A stretch of 57,139 nt of DNA from an uncultured Bacteroidales bacterium (GCA_937896895.1 CALBNV010000025.1:1-57139); one strand, 5' to 3'; shown: positions 23,917 to 34,811, counted from the first letter of the stretch. Numbers and translations are program-made. The notes: a model not told the origin generated them from the sequence alone.

Positions 23917-26900
23917 TTAGAACATTAATTCCATCTCATTCTCCATTATAGATGTATTTGCAGGGATATTATTGTAGTCTACATCCAATTTTTGCCAATT
24001 TGTTTTCTGCAATTTGGCCGAGGCTGGGAATAATTTTTCAGCCTGTGCCGGCATAAGTTCTACCTTAAAATCGTATTTTTCCAGCAGATCAAACACTAAA
24101 CCTTCTTGGCCACGTATACACTTAAAGTCAAATGTCATATTTCGCTGAGCCTCAAATGTACGGGATCTGTAGTCCAATGCCTCAAAGTCACTGTAGCAAT
24201 GTTTTGAGAGTTCGTTAAAAGTCTTTTGGCTTTTTATAATAAGTTTCAGACTTTCTCCATCATTATTTATATAGAGATCAACACCGCGATTCAGATAAAA
24301 AAATCCAGGTTCACCGGTTTTAAGCAATTTTTTAAAATGAGGAACCATAGCGCGGATTTCGTACTGAGACAACATTGTAAGTGTAGCAAATCTGGATTCA
24401 CGCGGCAGCAATACACCTTTCAAAACTTCCTTATTGGCAGTTGTGAAAGATATTAACTTCGCTTTTCCTGTAGACTGGCCGCTTTCCTTTTGTTCCTCAG
24501 TAAATTTCAACGCTTTGTCGTACCCTGTCAGAATATTACCCATAATAATAGTTCTGGTCTCTCGGTCTGTGTTGAGTTCTTTTGTGGCCTCATTCCAACC
24601 TTCAATCCAGCGTTTATCAAGATCATCACCTTCGGCCTCAATTCCATTCGTCAGGACTTTGATAACATCCAACATAAAAGCATCCTTATCACTAAGATTA
24701 AGATCAAGTCTCTTAGATGAATCTCCTACAGCAAATGATATAACAACATTAGAGAGATTGAAGCCGTGTTCAGACTTGTTGGTAATCTTTGTTCCAAGGC
24801 ATATTCCGCGAATATTCCCAATGGAGTTAATCATAACAGCGCGTCCAGCGTAGAAAAACTCTATGTATTTTTTGCGCTCAATCTCAACTTTTTTTCTCGC
24901 TTTCATACTCTCCATACGCTCATTCATAACCTTTAAGGTCTCTTGGAGGTCTTTTTCGCATTTTGCAACTTCTTCGGCATCACCCTTTTTCTCTGCCTTG
25001 GCTTTTCGCTTCTCAATTCGTTCCATAGCCTCTTTGATACGTTGTGTATATTTGGCTTGAATAGCGTGGAATCCTGGCTCAAAATTTTTTGCTAATTTAA
25101 AAGCTAATTCTGCTGCTATTTCTTTTGCGTCTCGACCTTGACAATAGTTGCTTATCATCGCTTCTATAGTGCTCCTGTTGTAAGGTCTATTCAAATTCTT
25201 ACAGTCGAATTTGCATTTGTAAACGGCATCAGCAAAACTGCTATTTCCCGATTTTCGCGAAATTACTACTTCCGGCTGACCTATAAGTCGTGCATCAAGA
25301 TCAATATTCTCGACTTCTAGATTATATTCACCGCGCATTTTCAAGTCCTTTACAAGTTGCTCATATCCCTCTGAGATTGAGTTATAGAAATCTTCCTGCT
25401 CCTCGCACTGCAATACAGGAACATAGCGCGTTACTTTCTCTGCGTATTTGGCCGGCACCTTCTTATTGTCGCGGCTGCCTTCCTGCGATTCTTCCCCACC
25501 ATCCATATTTAGTTTTGACAATATTTCTGGATGTTCACTCAGATAAGAATCACAAACTTCGTCACCTACTGAGTTGATAAAATCTGGAGTATCAATGATA
25601 CTGCGTGACTGCTTCTGATTACTGGTAGTATTCGCGTCAAGTGATCTGAGTTTTTTTTGCAGAATCATCATTAATCTGGTTTCTGCCGGGATAGCTGAGA
25701 TAAGGTAGTCATATCGTGGTGGAATCTTCCTAAGCTGACCCGTCCTGTTGATACGGCCTCGTTTCTGAACTTCCGTATTAATATCCAATTCAGACTGAGC
25801 AATTATCATCACACGGGGTTTAACTTCCTCTGGTTTCAGATTTGTACCCTTGGTTGTTGCGTGGGCGCTTGCTCCTGTTGATCCAGCTGCATTTATTATC
25901 AGCACATCAAGTTTGTTGTTCTGAAACATAGAGAAAACAACATTCTTTTTCTCTTTAGTTCGGCTGCGTAGTATTCCTTCCGTACCTTCCTCGTTGGTAA
26001 GTTCAATTTGCATATCTCGTCCTGTAACTTCGCCAACCTTCCAATGCCTTGTTTCGTTTCCAACCTTGTAAGTTCCAGATTGAATTTTACGTATCATGTA
26101 ATCAATAGGACTCATGGTAATACCTGACGAGGCTTCCTCTATCTCTTTTTTCAGAGCATAGTATATTCGTTGACCTTCTTCCGGAAGCTCATCAATAGGA
26201 AGTGTACTTTGCCATGTTGAGTGATCCTCTTTGTCCTCCATTCTATATTTAAACATCCTCTCCAAGCCTTTGTTAAGAACTTCGGAAAAGTCGCAATTAA
26301 CATACTCATCAGTTGAATAACCGTCGAAATGTGCAGCCATTGTATTAGATACAGCAATCACAACTTTTTTGCCCTGATTCAGAAGAGATACAGCGTGATC
26401 AGCTACGGCAGGTGTTTTGATACAATATAGCAACTGTGATACAATCTGGTGCAATTTGCTAAAAATAGGATCATGAGACGCTCCCAATTTTTTATCATTA
26501 GCTTTACCAGACGAGGTGCCGACACTTTTTGATTCAACCGCAGGTATAACATACTCTTTCTCAAACTGATTCATCTTGTTGATTATCGCAGTAATGAAAT
26601 CACACTTACTACGGTGTTCGGCCTCCAGATCAGCTACTCCATAATCTTTCTGACCGTCCTTATTCAGGTAGATGTAATTAGTCTCAATGCCGGAGTAGTT
26701 TGATTCACGTCTGATCATCTGTCCCTCTTTTACTATTGCCGAGGAAATAATCTCCTGTAATGCTTCACCACCGTTCGCGATAGTGGATATTAAGGCTGTG
26801 TTGTCGAGTTGCGCATCCTGAATACACGTTTTTTGTGCATAGATTACAAGATTCTCCGGGCGCTTTGCGTATGTAGCGGAGAGAAAAAGAGAATGCCTTG

Positions 26901-27936
26901 CCTCATTAGCCAATAATCCAAAGGCAATGAACACGTTGGAACCGGCCAACTTCACATCTGAATTTTCACCTTTCCACCAATTAGTTTTTGCAACCCTACT
27001 GCCGCTGATATTGTGGCTCTCATCGAAAATGTATATACAGTTGTCTGCAATAGATTTCAACCAGGCCAATTTTTGAAAATCCTCTCCATTGCTTATCTCT
27101 CCCTTTTTGCCTTGCTTATATGCTTTGTTGAGTTGGGAATAAGTAAGTAAGATATAATCAAATTCTTTTCCAGTCTTAGGATTGATAGGCATTTCGCCTA
27201 GTTTTCGGAATATTTTTTCCTTGGCCTCAATACCAAGCGGACTATGCACAACAATATCCTTGTCGCTTTCTTCATCGTATGTTGTAACTCGCGCTGTTGC
27301 TCCATTGTTTACGATAAAAGGTACAAGATCTCCACATCCAATATCCGAGAGGTCGCGGTAATTATCTGTGAAAAGATTATCTTTTTCGGTACAATAAACA
27401 GGTATCATTCCGTGAACCATCGCATAACGAATTATACTGCTTGCCACACGGCCTTTTCCTATACCGGTCTGGTCTCCAATAATCATTGCCTGATTGCGTG
27501 CCTCAAAATTGTAAATAGTGAGGGCCACTGCATCTACCTGCTCTGCAAACAGTCGTTCCTCTATCTGATCGCGTGACCATTGCAGACGTTCGCAGACAAA
27601 ATCAGTAACATTCCCAACAGCCTCCTTTAGGTGTTTGAGAGCTTCGTGAAGGTCGTACCCCATACTGTCAGGAGTGTTGGTGTTAAGTTTGTGGATATCC
27701 GAGGCCGGAGTGTAGGCCATTCCGAGGGTATCTTCCAGAGGCATTATATCATCGAGTTCATCACCCGTTATCCAAGCTGGTATATCAGATATTATCTGCA
27801 TACTGGCATTGCAGGGAACATACCACACTTTCTGTACATTCAACATTGCGTCGGTATCCGCTTTTGTACAGAAGTAAGTATTTTCAGGATCTCCTTTAAT
27901 CCTAAAAAAATTACGTTGAATATCAATTAACTTCAT
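23917..27936 (-). CDS. Strawberry-notch-type superfamily 2 helicase (polyvalent protein)
   Basis: 1339 residues. Motifs: 'IGDQTGIGKGR' (Walker A) near 153-163, DESH (motif II) at 305-308 in 'IYIFDESHNISGSR', SAT near 353, and 'QKRGRINRTGQL' (motif VI) near 727. A long C-terminal region carries coiled coil (around 960-1040) and unassigned domains. Strawberry-notch helicases paired with N6-adenine methylases are hallmark polyvalent proteins of phages and conjugative elements, thought to enter the new host with the DNA and protect it. The methylase is the next gene upstream. Confidence 0.9.
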   Translation of the reverse strand: MKLIDIQRNFFRIKGDPENTYFCTKADTDAMLNVQKVWYVPCNASMQIISDIPAWITGDELDDIMPLEDTLGMAYTPASDIHKLNTNTPDSMGYDLHEALKHLKEAVGNVTDFVCERLQWSRDQIEERLFAEQVDAVALTIYNFEARNQAMIIGDQTGIGKGRVASSIIRYAMVHGMIPVYCTEKDNLFTDNYRDLSDIGCGDLVPFIVNNGATARVTTYDEESDKDIVVHSPLGIEAKEKIFRKLGEMPINPKTGKEFDYILLTYSQLNKAYKQGKKGEISNGEDFQKLAWLKSIADNCIYIFDESHNISGSRVAKTNWWKGENSDVKLAGSNVFIAFGLLANEARHSLFLSATYAKRPENLVIYAQKTCIQDAQLDNTALISTIANGGEALQEIISSAIVKEGQMIRRESNYSGIETNYIYLNKDGQKDYGVADLEAEHRSKCDFITAIINKMNQFEKEYVIPAVESKSVGTSSGKANDKKLGASHDPIFSKLHQIVSQLLYCIKTPAVADHAVSLLNQGKKVVIAVSNTMAAHFDGYSTDEYVNCDFSEVLNKGLERMFKYRMEDKEDHSTWQSTLPIDELPEEGQRIYYALKKEIEEASSGITMSPIDYMIRKIQSGTYKVGNETRHWKVGEVTGRDMQIELTNEEGTEGILRSRTKEKKNVVFSMFQNNKLDVLIINAAGSTGASAHATTKGTNLKPEEVKPRVMIIAQSELDINTEVQKRGRINRTGQLRKIPPRYDYLISAIPAETRLMMILQKKLRSLDANTTSNQKQSRSIIDTPDFINSVGDEVCDSYLSEHPEILSKLNMDGGEESQEGSRDNKKVPAKYAEKVTRYVPVLQCEEQEDFYNSISEGYEQLVKDLKMRGEYNLEVENIDLDARLIGQPEVVISRKSGNSSFADAVYKCKFDCKNLNRPYNRSTIEAMISNYCQGRDAKEIAAELAFKLAKNFEPGFHAIQAKYTQRIKEAMERIEKRKAKAEKKGDAEEVAKCEKDLQETLKVMNERMESMKARKKVEIERKKYIEFFYAGRAVMINSIGNIRGICLGTKITNKSEHGFNLSNVVISFAVGDSSKRLDLNLSDKDAFMLDVIKVLTNGIEAEGDDLDKRWIEGWNEATKELNTDRETRTIIMGNILTGYDKALKFTEEQKESGQSTGKAKLISFTTANKEVLKGVLLPRESRFATLTMLSQYEIRAMVPHFKKLLKTGEPGFFYLNRGVDLYINNDGESLKLIIKSQKTFNELSKHCYSDFEALDYRSRTFEAQRNMTFDFKCIRGQEGLVFDLLEKYDFKVELMPAQAEKLFPASAKLQKTNWQKLDVDYNNIPANTSIMENEMELMF

Positions 27937-27954
27937 GATTATATATTTTAGTAA

Positions 27955-29844
27955 TTATTTTCTGTGTATGTTATTCCAGATACGCTTATACAACTCATCA
28001 AAAGTGTCTACTTGTGCGTCAAGAATAGGGTCATAATCATTACGCCATAATGATAATGGATTGCTGTCAAACTGTGGCCTTCGTCCATTAACCAACAGGG
28101 CAATGATAGGAAATGACGTTCCTTGTTTTTGGTAGAGGTCTCCGTTTATGTAGATAACATCCTCCAGGTTATATTGCCTGTTCAGATAGTTGAGGAATGA
28201 CATCCACTCTCCACCTCGCAGTTTTCCGTTCTGATCCCAGTAGGTGTTTGTTTCGTGGTCGTACTTCCTGGATCCCAGATTTCCACCTACTATTATGGCA
28301 CACCTTCCAGAATCTTTCATTTTTTCAAGAGCAAGCACTGCCAATTTGTAATCAAGATTCTTGAATGTATATTTGATTTCGCGATCTCCCTTGAGTCCAG
28401 TTCTTACAAGATAGTCCTTGCTGTTATCCAGCCTCATAAATGGAGGATTGGTGATTACGCAATCATATTGTTTATCAGGAACATCCAATTTGTTAGCATC
28501 CTGATTAGTAACATGTCTGTAACTGCCTGTCAATAGATTATTGTATCTTATCTCATCAAGCTCATTAACATCGCATTCGTTGTTGCGGCTGGCGATCAAC
28601 AACATACCATTGCCGGCTGTTGGCTCCAGTGTGAGTCCGTGACCAACATATCTGCCGAGCAAATAAGCAATAGGACAAGGTGTTGAATATTGCTGCAACA
28701 TCTTAGACTTGCCATCGCGAGGCTTTATCACAGGCTGCCAATTGTACAAATCTTTTAGTTCTTCAAATATCTGAATATCAGATTTAGCGCTATCGCTCTG
28801 AATGATAGTTTGACATATTTCGACTATTGTTCGTTCGATAAGCTGTGACATAAGTTGATAATTATACTTGAGGCCGAGATTGTCTGCTATTTTGCGAATC
28901 TGAGGCTCAGTAACTTTTTTACGCTTAAAATATGCGGCTCTTATAGCATCCTTGAATAAGGAATACTCGTCAGCCGTCTGATACTTCCCCTGTAATCTTT
29001 TTATAAGATCTTTGTATTCGGATTTCTTATTGTTGTAAACAATGATTTCCTTGCCAGTATCGAGGCATACATCAATAAAATCATCATTAACATAATTTCG
29101 CCTATCTGAATACAGATTACCACCACCCGAGTTGGTTATTATGTACCATGTTGTTTTATCCATTGCATAACCCAACAGTTTTATTTCTTGTTTATAAAGA
29201 TTGTCTCTGGTTTTTACAGTGTATGTTCCAGACTTTTCGTCATAGCCTATTATCTGTCCAAATTTCCTGAATCCCCAAATAAATGTGACATAATCACCTA
29301 TCTGAAAGTATTGAGACAATTTACACTTGTATAACTCAGATTGCGAATTGAATGCCTCATATATCTGGAGTTCGGCCTTGTCAAAATCCTCTGTGGAATC
29401 GGTGCCGAATAATATACTATTATTCTCTGTAGTTAGAAAAGTTGTTATCTCTTCTTCCTGTAATATTGTATCAGGAATATACAAATCGTAATAATCATAA
29501 AACTCACATTTTGCAATGTATGTGTTACGAACCAAACCCAGTTTAAGTATTACAGAATCAATATTCGTTTTATTGGGAAGTCCATAGATATTATTAGAGC
29601 TAAAAACATGGCGACCTCCAACATATATTTCGTCCCTATCATTGAGTTTTGTTGTTATTTCCTCGCAAACCAAATCAAATCCATAATCAGTTATATTGAT
29701 TCCAATAACAAGGTAATAACAAATCCAACCGCCAGACCAACTGTACTCCACTACATCTCCTATTTCATAATCATTGATAGAAGGATGAGCCCCAAGAATA
29801 CCTTTGTTTTGCTCTTTTCTTATTACTCCTAATGTATTTCCCAT
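27955..29844 (-). CDS. N6-adenine DNA methyltransferase with SH3-like repeats
   Basis: 629 residues. The N-terminus has IGDxV-type SH3-like segments ('YEIGDVVEYSWSGGW', 'FQIGDYVTFIWGF'). The catalytic domain has motif I 'LEPTAGNGMLL' near 411 and 'VITNPPFMRL' (NPPF) near 466. Forms a methylase-helicase pair with the next gene, 18 bp away. Likely modifies incoming or replicating element DNA. Target unknown. Confidence 0.88.
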   Translation of the reverse strand: MGNTLGVIRKEQNKGILGAHPSINDYEIGDVVEYSWSGGWICYYLVIGINITDYGFDLVCEEITTKLNDRDEIYVGGRHVFSSNNIYGLPNKTNIDSVILKLGLVRNTYIAKCEFYDYYDLYIPDTILQEEEITTFLTTENNSILFGTDSTEDFDKAELQIYEAFNSQSELYKCKLSQYFQIGDYVTFIWGFRKFGQIIGYDEKSGTYTVKTRDNLYKQEIKLLGYAMDKTTWYIITNSGGGNLYSDRRNYVNDDFIDVCLDTGKEIIVYNNKKSEYKDLIKRLQGKYQTADEYSLFKDAIRAAYFKRKKVTEPQIRKIADNLGLKYNYQLMSQLIERTIVEICQTIIQSDSAKSDIQIFEELKDLYNWQPVIKPRDGKSKMLQQYSTPCPIAYLLGRYVGHGLTLEPTAGNGMLLIASRNNECDVNELDEIRYNNLLTGSYRHVTNQDANKLDVPDKQYDCVITNPPFMRLDNSKDYLVRTGLKGDREIKYTFKNLDYKLAVLALEKMKDSGRCAIIVGGNLGSRKYDHETNTYWDQNGKLRGGEWMSFLNYLNRQYNLEDVIYINGDLYQKQGTSFPIIALLVNGRRPQFDSNPLSLWRNDYDPILDAQVDTFDELYKRIWNNIHRK

Positions 29845-29849
29845 ATCTC

Positions 29850-30956
29850 CTACATTTTTAGCGTTTCCAATTCTACCTCATTTACAGTTGCATAGTCTAT
29901 GAAATTAAAGCTTCGATTCATAACCTTGCAAAACAACTCACAAACTAACTGGGCCATCGGATCGTCGTAGAACTTCGACTTGCATTCTTTCACAAAGTCG
30001 TAATACTGGTAAGTAGTTGTCTTTTTCTGCTCATCAGAGAAATTGTAATACTCCAGATTGTAATATGTGCAGAACTTATTGTTAACACCATCAACACCAG
30101 CCATCGGCAGACGGTTGTATATATAATCAGGCACATACGAACCAAGTTTTGTTTCTCCCATCTTTGCCTTTTCAATCAATTCTTTGTAAGGATCCACGTA
30201 TTCATCGTAATCTCCATAACTGCGATATTTGTCATAATCCTTTAACTGAGGCATATTCAGGAGAACGTCTTTTGAATATTTTTTGCCGGTGAGTAATCCA
30301 GCCAGAGTTTCTGTAAAAAACTCCATATATTTCCAAGGATAGCTCTTGCTGCAATTTTCCTGTGCGGCATATCCAGATACCTCGGCTGCTGCCTTCCTGA
30401 TTTTTTGTGAGTATACTTTCTTGTGCTCTCCCAATTCTCGGAGATTAGCGTGTATGATATGACCTATTTCGTGCAGTGCAACATCAGAAGTTGTCCAGTA
30501 TCCAGCTTTCTTACATTCAATACCTGCAACATCCAAACCTCCTTTCTTTCTCTCGCACATTGTAGAGTAATAGAATGTCAGAGGCACCATTACAACATTA
30601 TTGAATTTTGAGATACTATATGATTGTCGTACCCAGGCGTACCCGTCTTTTGATGAGTCGCGAAGGTCTATTTCCACAGGGATCTTGAATCCGGCCTTTT
30701 GAATATAACTGCCAGCTGCAAATACCTCTGTTGAAATAATATTACCAATAAATTTTGAATTTACCTGCAATGCAGTTTTGACCCAATTCACGACAATTTT
30801 TGCATTGTAATCATATTCTGCATATTCCTGTGCGATTCTCCACAGTTCATCGTATGCTGTCATTCTGAATGACTTTACTAATGATGTAAATTCATCACTC
30901 CCAAGTCCCTCTACACTTGGAAGGTTGTTATATATGATGTCTGGTACGTAGCTCAT
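29850..30956 (-). CDS. Zinc metallopeptidase-like protein (HEIGH)
   Basis: 368 residues. 'VALHEIGHIIHANLREL' near 160 is an HExxH zincin motif. Duplicated segments 'YVPDIIYNNLP' (near 3) and 'YVPDYIYNRLP' (near 278) mark an N- and C-terminal repeat. ATGA overlap with the giant gene upstream. Zincins are common parts of polyvalent protein sets and could cut host defence or virion proteins. Confidence 0.8.
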   Translation of the reverse strand: MSYVPDIIYNNLPSVEGLGSDEFTSLVKSFRMTAYDELWRIAQEYAEYDYNAKIVVNWVKTALQVNSKFIGNIISTEVFAAGSYIQKAGFKIPVEIDLRDSSKDGYAWVRQSYSISKFNNVVMVPLTFYYSTMCERKKGGLDVAGIECKKAGYWTTSDVALHEIGHIIHANLRELGEHKKVYSQKIRKAAAEVSGYAAQENCSKSYPWKYMEFFTETLAGLLTGKKYSKDVLLNMPQLKDYDKYRSYGDYDEYVDPYKELIEKAKMGETKLGSYVPDYIYNRLPMAGVDGVNNKFCTYYNLEYYNFSDEQKKTTTYQYYDFVKECKSKFYDDPMAQLVCELFCKVMNRSFNFIDYATVNEVELETLKM

Positions 30957-33900
30957 AACAAATCTATTTTATAGTCTTCAATATCCTTTTTTGTAAGTTT
31001 ACCCAATGTGTTGTCAATAAACTCAAGTTCTGCTGTCTGTAATGTGGTGTCAGCCTCATTGCCATACTTCTGGTATTTCCTGATGAAATCCTCAACCTTG
31101 GATTTCATATTTTCTGAAAACATCCAGCCCTTACCGTCTGGTATCGGATCATATTTTGAGTTTTTCCAGTACGTTCCCCACTTCAACCCTAACCCGCCTG
31201 GGTGACGGCCCAGTATTTTTGCGTATGCCTGAGTGTTGCCAACCAGGATATAAGCCTTGTCCGAATATCGCAGAATCTTAAAATCTGTTGGACCGTCGTA
31301 CGACACTGTTCTGGAATCGGGCTTGCTGTTATCAGGTTTCGGTTTGGCTGCGGCTCGTTTTACGTACCAAGCATTATCCTTTTGCTTGGCTGGTATATTC
31401 AAGCCGATCTTGTCGGTCACTACTCCGTTCTCGTCACAGGAATAGCAGCGCAGTTTGCCGTAGGCTGAATATACCTTGTGATAATTCAGCAATACCTTGA
31501 TTTCTGGATGAAAAATTGTGTTCCAAGAAACTATAATATCGTCCTTTTTGAGTTCATCAACCTTTTTGAACTCTGGAGGAAACGGCAGAAGCGCCCTTTG
31601 CCTGTCTATCTCGGCAAATTGTTCGGCTTGCTTTTTGGCCCTCTCGGCGGCTTCCTTTTTGCGCTGCTCCTCCTCGGCCTTTTCCTCTTCCTCAAGTTGC
31701 TTTTTTCTGCGCTCTATTTCCTTCTCCACGTCAGAATATTTCATGCCCAGTATTGTTTCGATAAAAGGCTTGATGTTCTTCTCGTAGATACCATCAATAT
31801 TGATTACTACGTGGAAATAATTTGATATAAACAAACTATGTGTAGGTTTGCCAATCTTTATCTCTCCGAAAAACAGGTTGTTGTCGATAAGTTTCTGGAA
31901 TGTGGCTTGCAGTTCCTTGTACTTGGCTTCCTCCTCCTCATGGCTCATGTTTGAATGCTGATCCTTGGGGTTGCGCAGTGCTGGAATACTTCTGGTGATT
32001 ACAAAGTTTTGCGAATCCTCCTTGTATCTGTATCCGAACCATCCCAAGATACGCACTATATCGTATTTCTTTTTCTCATCTATGGCCCTCCATTTTACGC
32101 CAAGGCTCTTGTTGTCATTCACTACTAGTGTAACATATCCGCCAGCGGATCTGTTGCTTTTTAGTGGTGGACAGATTCCGTGTATTGTTACCTGTGTCTT
32201 GTACTTGCATACTGGGTGACCATCCTTGGCCAGAGCATCAATTTTCTCAATAGTAAGACCTTCTTTGCGGAGGCCCTCAACAATGCTCTCTGGTATTTTC
32301 TTATCTGGCGCAAGATTCATCTTGTGCTTTTTGTCGTAGTTTGTGGCCACAAAGATATTGTCCCCTGACTCCTCGTCGCTGTCGCTGTCGTTATCTCCCA
32401 ACATATTACAAGCTCTCAACGCCTCGTTGAATGCTTGTGTAAAGATGTTGTCGTTACTGCGCACACCTGATAGTTCTGTGTTGTTCATATCAATAAACTC
32501 TAATTCTGCATCTTTCAATGCGTGGTAATACTCAATATATTTGTCAAGTTCTTCTTGTGTAAGCTCGCGGACAGTCCCCCAGGCACGGGAATAATTTGTA
32601 TTCCATTGCCTGTCGTACTGTTTGATACTTCGTATAAATTCAGTTTTGTTTTTAGCTAACCCAACCTGGCAACCATAAGATTCTGGATAATATTCCTCGT
32701 CACGATCTGTGTCGAAAATAACGAAATATTTTAACTCAGGCCTCTCTGTTGACTTGCCTTTTGCCAAACCGATAACATGCTCGCTCGTTGCGCAAAATTC
32801 CATTATGCCTCCGGATTCTTTAAGGTTGTATTTGAGCCCGAACAAAGGCGCTACAAAATATCCAATAACAGTATATGGCTTTCTATCAAAAACCGGGTTG
32901 ACATCCTGGGCTTTTACCTTATCTCCTATATTAAAATGCTTTGGCGCTTGAGACTTCAAATACTCGCTGTTATGAGAGTATTTCAGCTTGTCTATTGAGA
33001 CTATTTGACCATCCGATAGACTGGCATTATTATCATTAAGTTTTAGAATCTCAAACAGCGCATCAGGATCTCCGTTTACCATCACCCAGTCTCCTACATT
33101 GAATTTAGATTCCTGTTGAGCCATAATCTCAGCCTCAGTAAAATCTTCCTTCACGTATGAGCCTAATCTGTAGAAAAACTGATAATCCTCGTAGTATATA
33201 CCCGTTACTTTCAAGTGTTCTTTTCCATATTTCACGGTTGATCCAATCTTGAATTTAGGTGATACCGGAAGGTTGATTTTCTTATAATCAAATCCTCTAT
33301 TCCAGCCATGGGTTATTTTGGCATAACCTCCGACGTGGAACCAGTGTCTATTAGGAGAATCAAAACTCCCTATCTGGTCAATACAAACGGCACACAATTC
33401 GTCCTCGGCAGAGTCATAATCTTTATAGGTTATAAAATCTCCTACATTGAGTTTTTCTCCGTTAACATCCGTTACTCGGTAATTGTATCGTTGAATATCT
33501 TTTTCACTTACCCAAGGATCAAATGTGTAATTTTCTGGCTTCAAATAATACTCCACATCGTTATTGTAGTAACGATACGCTGCAATCTCATATTCTCCAG
33601 AAGTTTTGCTATACGTTTCAACTTTGCCGTCGCTTGTCAAGATGTTTCCTTTTTTATAGCTTATTTTTTCGCCAAGGCTAAATGCAGGTTTTTGATTGAT
33701 AGGTCTATACTCCAACATAGACAAGCTATGAGCGGATGTTCCATCAGAAAGTTTGGCTGAATCTTTTGTGACAGATAATATACGGTAGGTTCTGTGGATG
33801 TCTGCTGCTACGGCCTCACGTTTATCAAAGGTGTATACACACCAGTCGTCCTTTGATAACTCGATTGGTGATTTACTAAGTTCAAAGCTATTTACATATA

Positions 33901-34786
33901 TCTCTTCTTCTACACCGTATCTGTTAGTCGCTTTCAGGGTCCATAGGTGATCCTTTTTTGCGATAACTTTCATTGGATCAGCAAATGAATAATATTCCCA
34001 CCAGCTCGACTGCGCATAGCGATTGAAATACACAGTCTCTCCGTCAAGCGATTCGCAGATAGCCACCCTTTTGCCGGCCTTTACGAGTTTGGGTAAATAG
34101 TTATCAAGTGAGTGATGTGGAATTGCAGACAAATAGTCTCCTTTATGCTGTGTCAAGGTAATTCCGCAAATTTCAGATACTACCTCAGCATCTTTTCTGT
34201 ATGCCTCATAGAAATCGCCTACCCTGAACAATAATATTGCATCAGGATATTTCTCCTTGATAGAGTTGTACTGATCTGCGTTAATTATTGCGCCCAACGT
34301 ATCTCTATCAGCTACTTGCATAACTACCCAGTCTCCAATCTCTCCTTTAACATACTTTCCCGTCTTTAGAGTATTCATAAGACCTTTTAGAATTTCTGAT
34401 ATTGTCTGTTCTCTATAATTGTTATTGAAACACGGAGCTTTGTACATAACTTCAGAAAAGATTCTGGAATTTACATAGTTTTTACATACAATTTTTTCAA
34501 CATCCTCTCCTATTAGGATTGAAACATTATATTTCGTCTTAAAATGACGTAAAAACTGTTCCTCCTTCGCGTTATGGTCACCAATACGTATAGTTAGAGT
34601 GTCCCCATTAGGTAGAATGTATGGCTGTTTATTGTAAGCTGAATTGTGTTTACTGCTTTGTCTCATCCCCAAAGTCTTCCTTAGTTCTGTAGCTATAGAA
34701 CTTGGTTTCTTAATATCTTTGAAATATTGAGGAACTCCAACATTTAAAATTTTTTGAATTTTATATATATATTTTTTTGTATCCAT
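30953..34786 (-). CDS. Giant polyvalent protein with MutS-like domain I and SH3-like repeats
   Basis: 1277 residues from the ATG at 34786. Near 175-250 a MutS domain I is visible: 'YPDAILLFRVGDFYEAY' includes the FxE (FYE) mismatch-reading motif, then 'LSAIPHHSLDNYLPKLVKAG'. Several IGDxV-type SH3-like repeats follow (for example 'FNVGDWVMVNGDPDALFEIL'), plus a Glu/Lys coiled coil near 1080-1130. No MutS ATPase domain is present. First of four polyvalent-type genes. Probably binds DNA; the exact action is unknown. Confidence 0.8.
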   Translation of the reverse strand: MDTKKYIYKIQKILNVGVPQYFKDIKKPSSIATELRKTLGMRQSSKHNSAYNKQPYILPNGDTLTIRIGDHNAKEEQFLRHFKTKYNVSILIGEDVEKIVCKNYVNSRIFSEVMYKAPCFNNNYREQTISEILKGLMNTLKTGKYVKGEIGDWVVMQVADRDTLGAIINADQYNSIKEKYPDAILLFRVGDFYEAYRKDAEVVSEICGITLTQHKGDYLSAIPHHSLDNYLPKLVKAGKRVAICESLDGETVYFNRYAQSSWWEYYSFADPMKVIAKKDHLWTLKATNRYGVEEEIYVNSFELSKSPIELSKDDWCVYTFDKREAVAADIHRTYRILSVTKDSAKLSDGTSAHSLSMLEYRPINQKPAFSLGEKISYKKGNILTSDGKVETYSKTSGEYEIAAYRYYNNDVEYYLKPENYTFDPWVSEKDIQRYNYRVTDVNGEKLNVGDFITYKDYDSAEDELCAVCIDQIGSFDSPNRHWFHVGGYAKITHGWNRGFDYKKINLPVSPKFKIGSTVKYGKEHLKVTGIYYEDYQFFYRLGSYVKEDFTEAEIMAQQESKFNVGDWVMVNGDPDALFEILKLNDNNASLSDGQIVSIDKLKYSHNSEYLKSQAPKHFNIGDKVKAQDVNPVFDRKPYTVIGYFVAPLFGLKYNLKESGGIMEFCATSEHVIGLAKGKSTERPELKYFVIFDTDRDEEYYPESYGCQVGLAKNKTEFIRSIKQYDRQWNTNYSRAWGTVRELTQEELDKYIEYYHALKDAELEFIDMNNTELSGVRSNDNIFTQAFNEALRACNMLGDNDSDSDEESGDNIFVATNYDKKHKMNLAPDKKIPESIVEGLRKEGLTIEKIDALAKDGHPVCKYKTQVTIHGICPPLKSNRSAGGYVTLVVNDNKSLGVKWRAIDEKKKYDIVRILGWFGYRYKEDSQNFVITRSIPALRNPKDQHSNMSHEEEEAKYKELQATFQKLIDNNLFFGEIKIGKPTHSLFISNYFHVVINIDGIYEKNIKPFIETILGMKYSDVEKEIERRKKQLEEEEKAEEEQRKKEAAERAKKQAEQFAEIDRQRALLPFPPEFKKVDELKKDDIIVSWNTIFHPEIKVLLNYHKVYSAYGKLRCYSCDENGVVTDKIGLNIPAKQKDNAWYVKRAAAKPKPDNSKPDSRTVSYDGPTDFKILRYSDKAYILVGNTQAYAKILGRHPGGLGLKWGTYWKNSKYDPIPDGKGWMFSENMKSKVEDFIRKYQKYGNEADTTLQTAELEFIDNTLGKLTKKDIEDYKIDLL

Positions 34787-34805
34787 GTTTTTTTTCTTAT
34801 TTTTG
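34776..34805 (+). promoter_or_regulatory. Promoter of the rightward candidate small RNA
   Basis: TTTG (34776-34779), 18-bp spacer, TATTTTTG (34798-34805): a Bacteroidota-type promoter on the plus strand, opposite all neighbouring genes. Predicted start near 34812. Confidence 0.6.
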
Positions 34806-34811
34806 CAAAGC

